From Lingula anatina (lineage: Eukaryota > Brachiopoda > Lingulata > Lingulida > Lingulidae), in NCBI RefSeq assembly GCF_001039355.2, contig NW_019775492.1, positions 91,090-152,922 of the forward strand: a stretch of 61,833 bases of DNA, read 5' to 3'. Made by a program: the position numbers and the translations under genes. Below the pieces are notes generated by a model. It was not told the origin of the DNA and did not search any database. It saw only the letters and a program-made list of their open reading frames with translations. Shown here in pieces: positions 23,866 to 36,752 of the stretch. Numbering within the stretch: the stretch's first letter is position 1; every line of letters starts with the position of its first letter.

Positions 23866-26800
23866 TTAATACGATATTGGTTCAATTAACATATTCGCAT
23901 GTGTTTTCCTCTTCAAAACGAGGTCAGCCAGAGCCTCGTATTCCTTCCATGCAGTGCTGCCCTCTCCATGGATGGGAAAAATGGGATAGGTTTGACGGAG
24001 AGTGCCTACCCCGGGAATGTTTGGCAACTTCATTCTTATTCCGCCTTTACTCACGCTGCGGATAACTCCCTTCGGATCGAGCACGCCCTTTGGTCTTGCG
24101 TCGCCATACTGAAATTCGCACGATAAACATCTACTGTTGGTGAAAGCCATTACCATTTAATGCAGATATAGACTCAGCGGGTGACGTACGTAAGCGAAAA
24201 TTAAGACATCTTCATTTGAATAAATCAATACAAATACAGGGTAGATAAAGTTATTCATAACATACAACGCGTTTAAAAACAATCGATGAGACAAGACCAA
24301 ATGACAACTGCCATACGCTGTTTTTTATTATTATTTTGTCAATCGCTTACTGATACAAGTAGCTTGATCTCAAAAATTAATTCTCACTGAAAAGTTTTCT
24401 GTCATATCTAATATTGCAGTCTGACAAGTAATCATTAGTTATTAGCTTATAAATTGTAGCCACACGCTAAATTCCACTAAGCGACAAACTTATTTAAGTA
24501 TACCTTAGAGCTTCCGAAAAATTCACTAGGCGTACTGTAGTAAACGTATTCGCTGATCCCGTTGTAGGCTGTGGAGTTTGTAAACCTGCCTGTTCGCCCT
24601 TTGTCGTATACCGTTTTGTCATCATAACCTAATTAATTAAATATCAGAAACTTATAATCCATAATCCCGCTTCTGAGTCGACATACATGTTCATGTATTA
24701 AAGTATTTGCAGAAGTTTTATTACTTATCACTAAATAAAAGAAATTCTTACTAATATCATAATGAAGAAAAAAATTAATTTAAGCGCAAACATTGGAAAA
24801 TATACATGTACTTGTAAAAGACACAGGGCAGTTACTATCATAAATATGACATGAACCTACTATTCATGTGTATGGTCAGTCCATATGGATTCCAATTAGC
24901 CAGTGGATTAAGGTAGGTCACGAAGAGCGGAATGGCGTACGACCAGCGCTGTTCATAACTTTTACATACTTTCTTCCCTCCAACAAAGTTGCAGTCTTCA
25001 ACCTTCATCCCTGCTACCTATACAAGATTAATACGACATAAATCATTGTAAAATGAGGACAAGGTAATATGAATTACTGTACAATGCAATGTGTAAATGT
25101 ATCTTTATTGCTGTATCTAGAGTGATGTGAAATATATCCTCTCAATTTTTAATAAGCTCTGCTACTGAAATACTTAAAGTACGAGTATCTATATACATTT
25201 ACGTTTAAATTGACATATTCATGTCTATGTAAACACGTTTGAGATATCAAATCTTGATTCATCCAGTTGTACGTGGACATTTACTACATGTAATGTAGTT
25301 TAACACAAAGCGGTAACAACATCATGACCACGTGCTAGACATTGCCGTACAGCTGGTATGAGCTCCATCTGTACGTCAGTGTCTAGCATGTCATTGAATA
25401 TTCCGTTCATAAATATTTGGGACATATTTATCAAAGGCTCGTGTATTTTAATTATTAAATACCCCCCCCCCCAAAAAAAAAAAAAAATTAAAAATAATAA
25501 TAATTTAAAAAAATAGCACTGCATGCATTTCAAACAAATCAGTGGTAGGTTTCAATTAAAACCAACTGTGTCCATTAACGGCGTATTAATTCCCATATCA
25601 GAAATCTCTTGGAAACATTTCAATTTCAATTATCCAAAAATACATATCACTTAAAACATTAGGTCCTACCGACGGCTGTGATGTTTGTGCCATGAAAACC
25701 GTGTTGTCAGAGAATCCTCTGTGGCGAGCTTTAAGACTCCCGGTTCCGGTCTGTGAAACCTTTGACCATCTGTGGTAAAACGCGGTGTTCAGCTGGATAA
25801 ATGGATTGAAAAAAATTTTAATGTATTCATGAGAGCTAGTTTATCCCCAACTAAAAGACATGTTCTAAAGGAGAAAAAACTGAGGGTGCTCTTTCAAATA
25901 GGTAGATTTTGAATCCCTAAATTATTTTCAAAGTATTATCGATGGCTCTATTTTAGTCATGTGAAATATTAGTAGTGACAAGAGCATAAATATGTCAGGG
26001 GACTCCGAAGACCATCTAGACCATCAACATTAGACTTACAATTCAAAGGGGGCACGGTTTTGAATATGTCTTTATTTCATTCTCACCTTGGCAGCATTGT
26101 TGTTGGTAGCGGTAAAAGGGTGGGTTGGTTTGGAGAACGAATCGTCATACAACTTTCCGTCGTAGTTATTTGGACCTAGGAAAAAGAAAAAATGTCAGGT
26201 GAACCAAGAAAATCTTTATCCGGCAACTACCAACTATAAGTTCCCAATCGAAGCAATCAGGTGGCTTTTAAAGCATACACTGGCTTTTAAAACATAGGTG
26301 ACTCTTTAAAGCTCTTTAAAAAAAAGCGCAACCATTGCAGAACGGAAAGGCGAGCACCTACAATTCAAAATAGTGAACGTCGCCCATTTTCGATCACTGA
26401 AATTGGGGCTGCTTGGAGAACATATTTTTGTCCACTCTCACAAATAATATGCCACAAAGGAAAAGGCTGCAATATTCTAAATTGAATAACACTGACAAAT
26501 TAATTTGGTTTTGTCTATCAAATATTGTCAAAGCCCCAACGTTGAAGGGATGAGGGCGAGCGAAATTCTTTCTCTGAGTGGTCACAAGATCGGTGTTACA
26601 GGGACTTCGGATATACTCTAAATTTAATCTACATAATTGCCTTTTTTCATGGCCATTTCGGCAAAATAGGGAATTTATACGGAATTCACAATTTTAAAAT
26701 TATCTAATTCTAGTTGTTCTGCAAATGTCTTTATCCATTAAAAAAAAAAGGACATTATGTTGATAAGATGTGGTGCCCATGTTTGTTAAAATCACACAAT

Positions 26801-27141
26801 GTATAAGACCTTTCTACAGCGAGCAAAAATGAATAATTCTGGAAAATTTCAGCCAGGTATGCCCTATCCAAAACCAATGAGAAAAAAATACGAGTTATAA
26901 ACCTAATTTTATTAATTTCTAATTTATACCAGGCTCCAACTCCAGTACAGGAGGGTTTTGTTACACAGCCTACCTGGGACCTGAGACATCAGCTGATCGA
27001 GAAATTCATAATCGGAGTCGTCGAACTCTGAATTTGCTTTCCATGGCCGATTCAGTGGGTTAAGCTGGAACCTGTGGATTTGTGATAAATATATAATTCT
27101 GATGTAAAATGTGCACAAAGATAGCTAACAAATTTGTTTGG

Positions 27142-27209
<68 letters not shown>

Positions 27210-30200
27210 GGCGATATGCAATTTCAGACAATTTCAGATTGAATACCTGCCTGTCCAGAGTCCTAGTAGCTTTTGGATATACCTGCTAGTGCTTTATAAA
27301 AGAATTGTTTGTGACCCCCAAATATTCAAATGAATTTTAATTCATCATCTATTTAGCAATACTCATTTAAATTTTGCATACTACAACGTGTACCACCTCT
27401 GTGGCTTTGTCTGAATGACACTGAACCTTAGCAATCAATATAGAATAATGCCCTAAAATTTAATAATCTGAAAGTGCAAAGAAACGGAGAAGGGAGTGTC
27501 TGACTTTTTCATAACAACATGCACTAACTTGGCTATATCACTACGTGAGAGTTGAGCCAGAGTCCATCTCCTTGGTGTCCGCATACTCAAGTCATCAGCA
27601 ACGCGGAAGGTGCTTGTGGGGATGTCTTGATTCACGGGGTGACACAAAACTCTGTAGTCCCAAGTAGCAAACACGGGTTTACCGTTCTCAAAGTCGACGA
27701 TAGACGTTGGTCTAAAGGTATGTCTGTAAGATTTAAAAATGGCATATCAAGCCATGGATAGATATATTTATGTCATACTTGAGGGGGGAGGGGTTATCTT
27801 AATGTATGTATTTTCAATGACAATTTCTTTGTACAATAATATATTAAAAAGTTTAAAGATATCGTATTTAAGTTAATATCTAAAAGACATATTCAAAAAG
27901 AACTGGAATACTTAAACCGAATTTTTTAAAGACTCACCTCTCTACTGGAATGGCTCCGCTGTAGGCTTGGTACCGGGCGCGTTCCTCGTTGGATAAAAAG
28001 GACCTTAAACAAAAAAGTTAATAATAAGCATAAGACGTTTATTGATTTCAAGGCAACAACGGCTTGAAGCTTCACAAAGATAATAATAGGGATAAATCTT
28101 TTTTTAAATAGTTATACATGTACTTAAAATAAGACATATTAATATGTTTTCTAAAAGCTGGTAAAACGGAATTTGCAATGTTCAGGATGTTAGGTGAACT
28201 TATATTCCAGTGGCAGTTAGGCCGTTTCGAAAGCTTTAAATATATTACAATTAACAATGCTTGTCTCTTTTTTTCTGAAAAAAAACGAATGTGTAGACAG
28301 AATCTATTTACTGTGAAAAAGGCAGTTTGTCGTCTCCTTGACTCTTCAGCCATTTGCCTTCAAGGTAGCAAAGAACAGGCTTGAAGTACTTTCTGTAATC
28401 CCGCACTTTGTAATTCTGGTCCCTCCAAGCCTTGAACCATTCTTTCATCTCAGCGACCTGCTCTGGCACAGTCTTTTTAGCTAAGACCTACAGTAAAAGC
28501 TTGGGTGTCTGTTAAACGATATACGACCCAAACACGCTGGATTTTCCCCAAGTGTTAGGCAACATACTCCATGTTAACTAAATAGGCATAGTAACGTTAC
28601 AGAAAGAGCCCTTAAATTATAGAAGGGCAGGCCCGTAGCCAGCAATTTCAAAAGGGGGGTTCTTTTTCTGAAAAAGTGGACCTTTTCCCNNNNNNNNNNN
28701 NNNNNNNNNNNNNNNNNNNNNNNNNNNNNNNNNNNNNNNNNNNNNNNNNNNNNNNNNNNNNNNNNNNNNNNNNNNNNNNNNNNNNNNNNNNNNNNNNNNN
28801 NNNNNNNNNNNNNNNNNNNNNNNNNNNNNNNNNNNNNNNNNNNNNNNNNNNNNNNNNNNNNNNNNNNNNNNNNNNNNNNNNNNNNNNNNNNNNNNNNNNN
28901 NNNNNNNNNNNNNNNNNNNNNNNNNNNNNNNNNNNNNNNNNNNNNNNNNNNNNNNNNNNNNNNNNNNNNNNNNNNNNNNNNNNNNNNNNNNNNNNNNNNN
29001 NNNNNNNNNNNNNNNNNNNNNNNNNNNNNNNNNNNNNNNNNNNNNNNNNNNNNNNNNNNNNNNNNNNNNNNNNNNNNNNNNNNNNNNNNNNNNNNNNNNN
29101 NNNNNNNNNNNNNNNNNNNNNNNNNNNNNNNNNNNNNNNNNNNCCCCCGCAAACCCCCCCCCCCCCCCCCCGGCTACGGCTACCCTGAAGGGGTTTGATG
29201 AATAGCCATATGCGAAATAACCATGAAGGCAAGATATACTAGCTAGTAATTATAGCTCTTGAAAAAACCCTAAAATCGAAAATTAACCCAATGGCCCACG
29301 TTGGCATGATAAGGGTTCATTCAAATAGTAAAATGAGAATTAGAGCGAAGGTGTTACACACAGCATCATGGACAGATGCCGTGTGCGTGTGTCAAAACAA
29401 TTAAATTACCTGTGGTGGCACTGCCGGCAGAGGCAGTCTTCGGAGTGGACTTTTGAACGTTTGACCAGGCCTGTACAATATTGTTTTTTGAGAAGCCATG
29501 CGAAACTCAACTCCGTTGATCACGGCACTGGTGCCAGTCGTGCCAAAAGAATCCCTTGCCTGGGTAAATGGATACAGGCCGCCTGCCACCCAACTCACGG
29601 TGTGGCCTGAAAGAACCAAATTAATATCGATCGAAAAATAATCTCCCTGCTCCTGCGAACATTGTGCAGGTTTTGAGAAATTTCTTAGAGAAATCCCCAT
29701 GTGCGTCCTTTGTGTCCTTTGGGCAACTTGTCTTGTGCAATCTACAGCAACGAGCACTGCCATGGCGCCTCAAAGGTTGACGCGAAGAATAGCAGCTGCC
29801 TTTCCGGCACAAATCCCCGGCCAATTTCCCCCATTTTCTCTCTCTCTCTTTTGTGAAATCATATAACAAATACAATTCTTACTGGGGTACTACATGTATT
29901 TCTTACTTGATGTATGGTATGGCCTTGTTCCAATGGTACTCCATCTCGCCTGTTTTATTCCTGATCCGCCGTCAGTTCGTGTGCGTTCCGCTATGAACAT
30001 CTGCTGGAGCTGGAGCTGACGCAGTAAGATATCTACTTTCTGCGTCAGTTTTTGCAGCTTTTTCTCACACACGGTTGGGGTGGTAACTGCCCTCTTCTCT
30101 GCGAGAGCGAGACCGCCGAGGTATACGGCCAATAAGGCTAAAAGCACCTTCTGTAAAGTAGACAGACACTTTTTAAAGGGCTATGTCTTTCGACAATTAT

Positions 30201-30392
30201 ATTTTAATACCGTTAAATCAACAGACACATATGAATATTGTTGACTGTTTTGTAAAAAATATTTTTATTCTTAAAAGAATTATTTGTAAATTATTTGTAA
30301 AAAAATCTATCGTATCTGAATCTATCGTATCTGATACTATTAGCCTTCCCAAAATATTATGTGAATATTAAAATAGCCGTTGCACATAAGAC

Positions 30393-30452
<60 letters not shown>

Positions 30453-30756
30453 GTGTACCAGTATCAAGTTGCTCCTGCTGCCGTATACTTCTTATATCTA
30501 AGTTTTCAATTTATCGATAAACAGTACATGTACTTTATCAGCATCATAATAACAACGAACTTTATTAATGAAAACATATCAAAAGCTGTTAAATGTATAG
30601 GCCCGATGCAGACGTTATTTGGTTTCATGTTCATATCAGCATTTTACCGATTTTCTTTCAATGTCAATGAAAAACATGAATCTTGAACGCGCTATATTTA
30701 AGTATTAGCTATTGAAAATTTAAATATAGTATGGAATATAGTGAGATACCTACCAT
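23866..30756 (-). CDS. Secreted protein of unrecognised family, copy 1 (12 exons, complete)
   Basis: Minus-strand coding exons: 30756-30754 (ATG only), 30150-29907, 29606-29410, 28487-28312, 28003-27938, 27723-27529, 27071-26974, 26175-26087, 25792-25670, 25017-24861, 24628-24504, 24108-23866. All phases close to give 571 residues. A signal peptide (MKVLLALLAVYLGGLALA) is followed by EKRAV and an amphipathic, coiled-coil-like helix with one cysteine (CEKKLQKLTQKVDILLRQLQ). Other landmarks are YRPGQTFKSP, EWFKAWRDQNYKVRDYRKYF, WDYRVLCHPVNQDIPTSTFR, EFLDQLMSQVPG, a DCNFVGGKKVC pair of cysteines, FTNSTAYNGISEY (N-glycosylation sequon) and HGEGSTAWKEYEALADLV. Five cysteines are predicted in the mature protein. 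The N run 28690-29143 falls in intron 3 and removes no exon. I know no named family with these motifs; no catalytic signature is visible. A structural, matrix or oligomeric extracellular protein is only an inference. Confidence 0.9.
27144..27208. repeat. Compound CT/GT microsatellite in intron 6 of copy 1
   Basis: CT units then GT units. Copy 2 has a GA run (35014-35060) in the same intron; on the coding strand of copy 1 this run reads AC then AG, so the two arrays may share origin. Confidence 0.9.
28628..29185. mobile_element. MITE family 2, copy 2, interrupted by an assembly gap
   Basis: The left edge reads AGGCCCGTAGCCAG and continues with the AAAAAGTGGACC arm known from the other copies (reverse orientation). 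After 454 Ns the right edge is a C run and CGGCTACGG. The foldback and homopolymer content probably caused the gap, and the true gap size may differ. It lies in intron 3 of copy 1. Confidence 0.75.
30396..30450. repeat. AAT microsatellite in intron 1 of copy 1
   Basis: About 18 AAT units. Confidence 0.95.
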
Positions 30757-30810
30757 CTTTGGAAAGACCTACGGCACCCACTCAGTGGCACTCCGACTCT
30801 GTCGTTCTCA

Positions 30811-30817
30811 CTATATC
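30811..30817 (-). promoter_or_regulatory. TATA box of copy 1
   Basis: Minus-strand GATATAGTGAG about 55 bases before the initiator ATG. The 5' leader then reads GAGTGGGTGCCGTAGG, closely matching AGTGGGTGCCGCAT of copy 3. Confidence 0.6.
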
Positions 30818-30819
30818 GT

Positions 30820-30893
30820 GGTTAGGGGTTGAAAACCGTGAACCCCTGGACGAATTTAATCTCAACATCATGTTTTGCGAGAGTCGTGCAAGG
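30820..30893 (-). promoter_or_regulatory. Conserved upstream block of copy 1
   Basis: On the minus strand this reads TTGCACG, then CATGATGTTGAGATTAAA, then GGGTTCACGGTTTTCAACCCCT. The same order of words occurs upstream of copy 3 (about 38400-38475) and copy 2 (about 31315-31370). Homology stops at about 30895, where the remnant of another copy begins. Confidence 0.65.
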
Positions 30894-30903
30894 GAGATGG
30901 TTT

Positions 30904-30955
30904 ACCAGGTCAGCTAGAGCCTCGTATTCCTTCCATCCAGTGTTCCAGGAATGTC
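30904..30955 (-). pseudogene. Remnant of the last exon of a further family member
   Basis: The minus strand reads ACATTCCTGGAACACTGG then ATGGAAGGAATACGAGGCTC and TAGCTGACCTGGT. This matches the last exon of the intact copies (IPG, then STAWKEYEALADLV) with about 50 bases deleted between the two parts. No other exon of this copy was found around it. Being on the minus strand just upstream of copy 1, it implies a lost minus-strand copy between copies 1 and 2. Confidence 0.8.
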
Positions 30956-31183
30956 TCACTGACCCTGTATATATTTGACATATTTTGAGCAGTTGTATTT
31001 ATTTGTGTATTTATTGTGTTTGGCAAATTACAGTCTACAAACTCGTTTTTGTTTAAATTTCTCATTTATAGCATCACGAGTAAAATTCACAGTAAATCAC
31101 GTTTCAGTTGGACATGTTTCTCAGCAATGGTTTTACCTGCCGTCGATTTCTAGTAGTTTTGATTTGTAGCATCTTAGAGGACA

Positions 31184-31405
31184 TAAACGCTGAGAAACAA
31201 AATATCTCTTTACGTCTACCGGCCTAGTATTAACAATTACAGCAACATTGGGCTGTCTCCCAAAGAAGACGTTCCTTGAGTACACTGTTATCTGTCCCAA
31301 GCATATGTTGGTCCTCGCATGCATGATGTTGAGATTAAGTCCGCCCCCAGGCACACCGTTTTCAACCTCTTAACCACATGATAATGCCGTTGACAGACTT
31401 CGGTG
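31184..31405 (+). promoter_or_regulatory. Conserved upstream block of copy 2
   Basis: From AAACGCTGAGAAAC through CAACATTGGGCTGTCT, GTTATCTGTCCC, CATGATGTTGAGATTAAG and CCGTTTTCAACC, the sequence parallels 38285-38503 upstream of copy 3. It is non-coding, and its conservation over about 220 bases suggests either a shared regulatory region or simply a shared duplication unit. Confidence 0.7.
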
Positions 31406-31417
31406 CCACATCGGAAA

Positions 31418-31428
31418 GATAAAACTGG
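31418..31428 (+). promoter_or_regulatory. TATA-like box of copy 2 (GATAAAACTGG)
   Basis: It lies about 55 bases before the ATG, matching GATAAAAGCGG of copy 3 and GATAAAAAGCGG of copy 4 in sequence and distance. Confidence 0.6.
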
Positions 31429-31476
31429 CCACGTTAATACCTCGAACTGTTACTCTGGTGGTTGCCGTATCCTAAG

Positions 31477-34400
31477 ATGGTAGGTTTTTCGTTATCTGAC
31501 ATAAGAGGTATAAGCTGACATATTACGGACATATTAGGAGAAGCACCGGGCTAGAGAAAATCATCATGGAAGGCTAGATGGAAGGCAGCAGAGCGCGTGG
31601 CGGGCAAAGAACACAATAGTTCTCAAACATCCAGAGCTGGATGGGGATGCGGACGAGGGAGCTAGGTGAATTGGCGATGGAACGTAGTGCCTTCAGACAT
31701 AAAGGCGCACGATACCTGACGACGACGACGACGACATATGTTTTACTTTTTCAAAAACTGATACTTAAAACAGCGCGCTCAAAACAAAATCGGTTTATTG
31801 TGCACCATAATTCTATAAATTGAACAACGTTTCATATGTTATTATTTCATAAAATAAGGAGGCTTCATGTGGTGTTATGTGTGCAATGATTGCACATAGT
31901 ATTTTTTTTCGGCAACGCAGACAGTATCATATACGGTGAGCAATATATTTTGCACAAAACAGATTTAAAATGTCTCTGTTAAACGGCACTAAGATATCAT
32001 TAACAAAAGCTTTTAACAACTTTCAGAAGGTGCTATTGGCTCTATTGGTCGTGTGCCTCAAAGGTTTCGCTCTCGCAGAGAGGAGGGCAGTAACCACCCC
32101 AACCGTGTGTGAGGAGAAGCTGAAAACACTGACGCAGAAAGTAGATATCTTACTGCGTCAGCTTCAGCTCCAGCAGATGTTCATAGCGGAACGCACACGA
32201 ACGGACGGAGGATCAGGAATAAAACAGGCGAGATGGGGCGCCATTGGAACAAGACCATATCATACGTCAAGTAAGAAATAGTATATACAGGTATACGTTT
32301 TTATGCTATCCTAGTCACAAACGAGAGAAGGAAGAGGGAAAGAATTCGAAGGAGCTTTCATGCCAACCTTAGGCGACAGATAATGGTTGCTTTGGGTTGC
32401 AGGTGGGGTCTGGGGAGGGAGCAGACATGTTGCTTAATGGAGACGCAGCTTAATAGTAGATAAAGCAGATACACAAAACAGGTTTTTCTATATTGAGGCT
32501 AAAATGGATAGAACGTCCTGTTTATTATTATTATAATTATTTATTTATTTAATTATTGCTCCTAAGCTGTACAAAGACCGTTGTAGGGCGCTTATGATTT
32601 CGATCTAAATTATATTCTTGCCTTTTCAGGTCACAACATGAATTGGATAGCAGGAGGTATTTTCCCACATTCCCAAGCAAGGGACTATTTCGTCACGTCA
32701 GGCACAAGTGCCGTGTTAAACGGAGTTGAGTTTCGCATGGCTGGCCAAGGACTGATGATGTACAGGCCTGGCCAAACGTTCAAAAGTCCACGCCGAAGAC
32801 TGCCTCTGCCGGCAGTGCCACCACAGGTTAGTTGTTAAGATGTGTCCTGGATACACCTTGCAGTGAGTTGTTGCTTGTGACACCTTTTACACTAGACATT
32901 TAATTAAGAATATTCGTCTTTGTCTATTAGAATAAAACCTTGTAGCACCGTTTTTAGTTTTAGATTAAACATGGAACATAGTCGTCATTTTTTTTATTTG
33001 CGTGTTTAAGAAGGCAATCTGTCAAATTGCTTTTCATGCTCATTATTAATTTATGCATTACTATACTACAGACCCTGCATTACCTGTTACGGTATTTATG
33101 AAACGCCCGTTTTTTTTCTTCTTATTTCGTTATCTGTTAAGTACTTGTATAATGTACATTACTGCTGGAGGGCGGGGATATCTTCCAATCATCTTAATTT
33201 CATTTGAAACAATTATTTTGTAAATTTAGTTTACCCAAATAGAGTCCTAAATACGTGGAGCAGTCCAGCGCTTTTGGTTCGTATGATCGTTTAACAGATA
33301 CCTGTCATTCTTAACTATACATACAATGTATGTAGGTCTTAGCTAAGAAAACTGTGCCAGAGCAGGTCGCCGAGATGAAAGAATGGTTCAAAGCTTGGAG
33401 GGACCAGAACTACAAAGTGCGGGATTACAGAAAGTACTTCAAGCCTGTTCTTTGCTACCTTGAAGGCAAATGGCTGAAAAGTCAAGGAGACGACAAACTG
33501 CCTTTTTCACAGTGAGCAGATTTTGGCCACCCATTGAATAGTCACCGCAACGTTACATATATTTTTTCAATGTATAATCTATCAAGATACGATGCTTTAT
33601 ATTGATTTGAGAGGCGGGACAGTATAGTATGAAACATTATTAAGCAATTTGATCGGGTTTAGCGCCTTTGATCTGAAATATGTTCTCACTTAAAATGCAG
33701 ATTTAACTTTTAAAGAGCCATGTAGAAGTTGAGTTGAAAATGAAGGTATACCCACAAAGTTCATTCAATTTTTAAAGCTTATACTAAAGAAATCTTATTT
33801 CTTTAATCTTATATCTTATTTAATTTGTTTGAGCTCCGTCCTAACCAATTTATTGGCGTTACTCCAATCTGTTGTTGTTTTGTGTTTGATAAACGTATTA
33901 TCCTTATTTTTATAGGTCCTTTTTATCCAACGAGGAACGCGCACGGTACCAAGCCTACAGTGGGGCCATTCCACTGGAGAGGTAAGTAGCATAAGTTTAC
34001 TGAAATTCTGTTAAAATTTTCCAGTTTATTTTGAATTGATCAATACTATTGCACTTAAATGTGATTAAGTACATGTTTGGAGTCCTGTATTGTTAAATCA
34101 TCTATATGCCCGTTTTACTTTGTGTAATATTGTTAAATCATGTAGATTGTTGTGATGTTGTTGAACAAAAATTGAAGCCAGTAAACAGAAATAATTCATA
34201 AAACATGTTTTCCGTTACAACAAGGGTGTCTGTTCAATCCATTTGTACTAAAGTTCTACATTGATGAAATTATTGGACCTATTAGGTTGTCAATTAATTC
34301 AAAGATAAATGCAAATTAAACACGCTCAGTTTCGGAGGAGTTATGATGATCCCCTCTCCCACCCCCATCCCGTTTTCAGTCCCCCAATCAATAGTACATG

Positions 34401-36666
34401 GCGTTCCGGCGTCTTGGTTATCCAGTGGACTCAGCAGCCGCTGATGATATTTGATAAACACATCCACTGGGGGCAATTTAAAAATAAACAACTGTCATTC
34501 ATACACACATACACCCAGGACTTTATGTACATATCTTACAGACATGCCTTCAAACCGACCTCCATCGTCGACTTTGAGAACGGTAAACCCGTGTTTGCCA
34601 CGTGGGACTACAGAATTTTGTGTCACCCGGTGAATCAAGACATCCCCACCAGCACTTTCCGTCTTGTTGATGACTTGAGTATACGAACCCCAAGGAGATG
34701 GACAATGGATCAACTCTCACGGCAAATGTTAGCTAAGTATGTTAGTGTATATTCCTTTGAAAAACCAGACGATATCTTTTTATTGTTTTGAATTGATTGC
34801 TGATTAATTTAAAGGGTAATGATAAATGATTAATTTAAAAGGTAATGATCAAAGGATGATAAAGAAATGTTAGTAATAGTATGAAGCAACGTACATTGCA
34901 AATTTTCTTATTAAACGTAAAAGTAGGTATACACTGTACCTCAAATAGGCAAAGCTGCTGTTTGATTATGGACCAGCAAGTTTCCAATCTGCCTGAAATT
35001 ACATATCGTCTTCAGAGAGAGAGAGAGAAAGAGAGGGAGAGAGAGAGAGAGAGAGAGAGATTACGGACGCTATTGGCAAAGAATACTTTTTTTTGCACAT
35101 TTAACATTGGATTAATGATTTTACATATTTATCATTATTTCACAGTTTCCAACTTAATCCATTGAATCGTCCGTGGAAAGAAAATTCAGAGTTCGCTGAT
35201 TCCGATTATGAATTCCTCGATCAGCTGATGTCTCAGGTCCCAGGTAAGTTGCGCACCATAATAACAAGATGCCCTCAAAATTGTGAAAGGAACAAGCGAA
35301 CTTCATTCCTTGCGGTATAGACCATGAGATGGATACCGGCTTTTTAACTCCTTCTTTATATATATATATATATATGCTTACGCTTTCATTTTCTAAATAT
35401 TAAACACCACAGTGCCTAATGCTATGTTTTTGGTAAAACTGGTAATTGGCAGAATATACTCTATGTCCGACTTAGTTAACTTGACATCTTTTTCCCAGGT
35501 CCAAATAACTACGATGGAAAGTTGTATGACGACGCGTTCTCCAAACCCACACACCCATTCACCGCTACCACCGATAAAGCAGCAAAGGTAAAAACGTAGG
35601 AAACATCGAAGTCAAAACTTGAAATTGAAAGTAGATGTTGCAACCTGAGTGTGCCTTTCCCATTGACACTGAATCTTGCAACGAAATGCCTTTGAATTTC
35701 TTTGCTTTTATTACTGCTAGCACGAACGTGCATGATAAAAATGTCAGCATTTAAATGCAATAATAGTTTGGAAATAATTGCTGATTTCTTTTAATTTAAG
35801 TTTCCCCAATCCATTTATTTAGCTGAACACCGCATTTTACCACAGATGGGCAAAGGTTTCACAGACCGGAACCGGAAGTCTAAAAGCTCGCCACAGAGGA
35901 TTCTCTGACAACACGGTTTTCATGGCACAAACATCACAGCCGTCGGTAGGGTGTTATGATTTAACCTTTTTTTTTGGGGGGGGGGCGTATTGGAAGAGAT
36001 GTTGTACATGGGAATTAATATTGTTGAATAACGCAGTTGTCTTTAACTTAAACGTTGCACTGTTTGTTTGAAATAGCTGCCACCAGCGTTTTGATCAGGT
36101 GACAAATATTAAGGAACCGCAGTTCACATGACATTAAAAATATTTTTCAAACATAAGGAAAGGATAATTATATCACACGCTAGACAAGTAGTATGAATTC
36201 GGTTTTGCTCCCATAGACTTCTTCAGGCAACAGAACCTTGTTACTGTTGTCATATGGTAGACCTCGACATGAAGGGTTTGATTGTTAGTATATAAAGTGT
36301 CTCTTAATGTCGTTTCAAACCATTTCCAGAATTGTGAGTGTAATTCTCGTTTAAAGATTTTGATAGAAGAATTATGAGGAAAAAAAGCAAAACTCTTTGT
36401 CCTTGTGAATTTCATTCCTAGCGTATCTCGTTGTATAGGTAGCAGGGATGAAGGTTGAAGATTGCAACTTTGTTGGAGGGAAAAAAGTATGTAAAAGTTA
36501 TGAACAGCGTTGGTCGTACGCCATTCCGCTTTTCGTGACCTACCTTAACCCACTGGCTAACTGGAATCCATATGGACTGACTATACACATGAAGAGTAGG
36601 TGCACATGTTGTAAATGTCCCACTAGTGTTTTGCATTAGCCAATTTTAATATCAAAATAGTTAAAA

Positions 36667-36752
<86 letters not shown>

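Noticed and set aside
28574-29232. Open frames of 170-194 codons over the N run on both strands
   Set aside because: They exist only because the gap has no stop codons.
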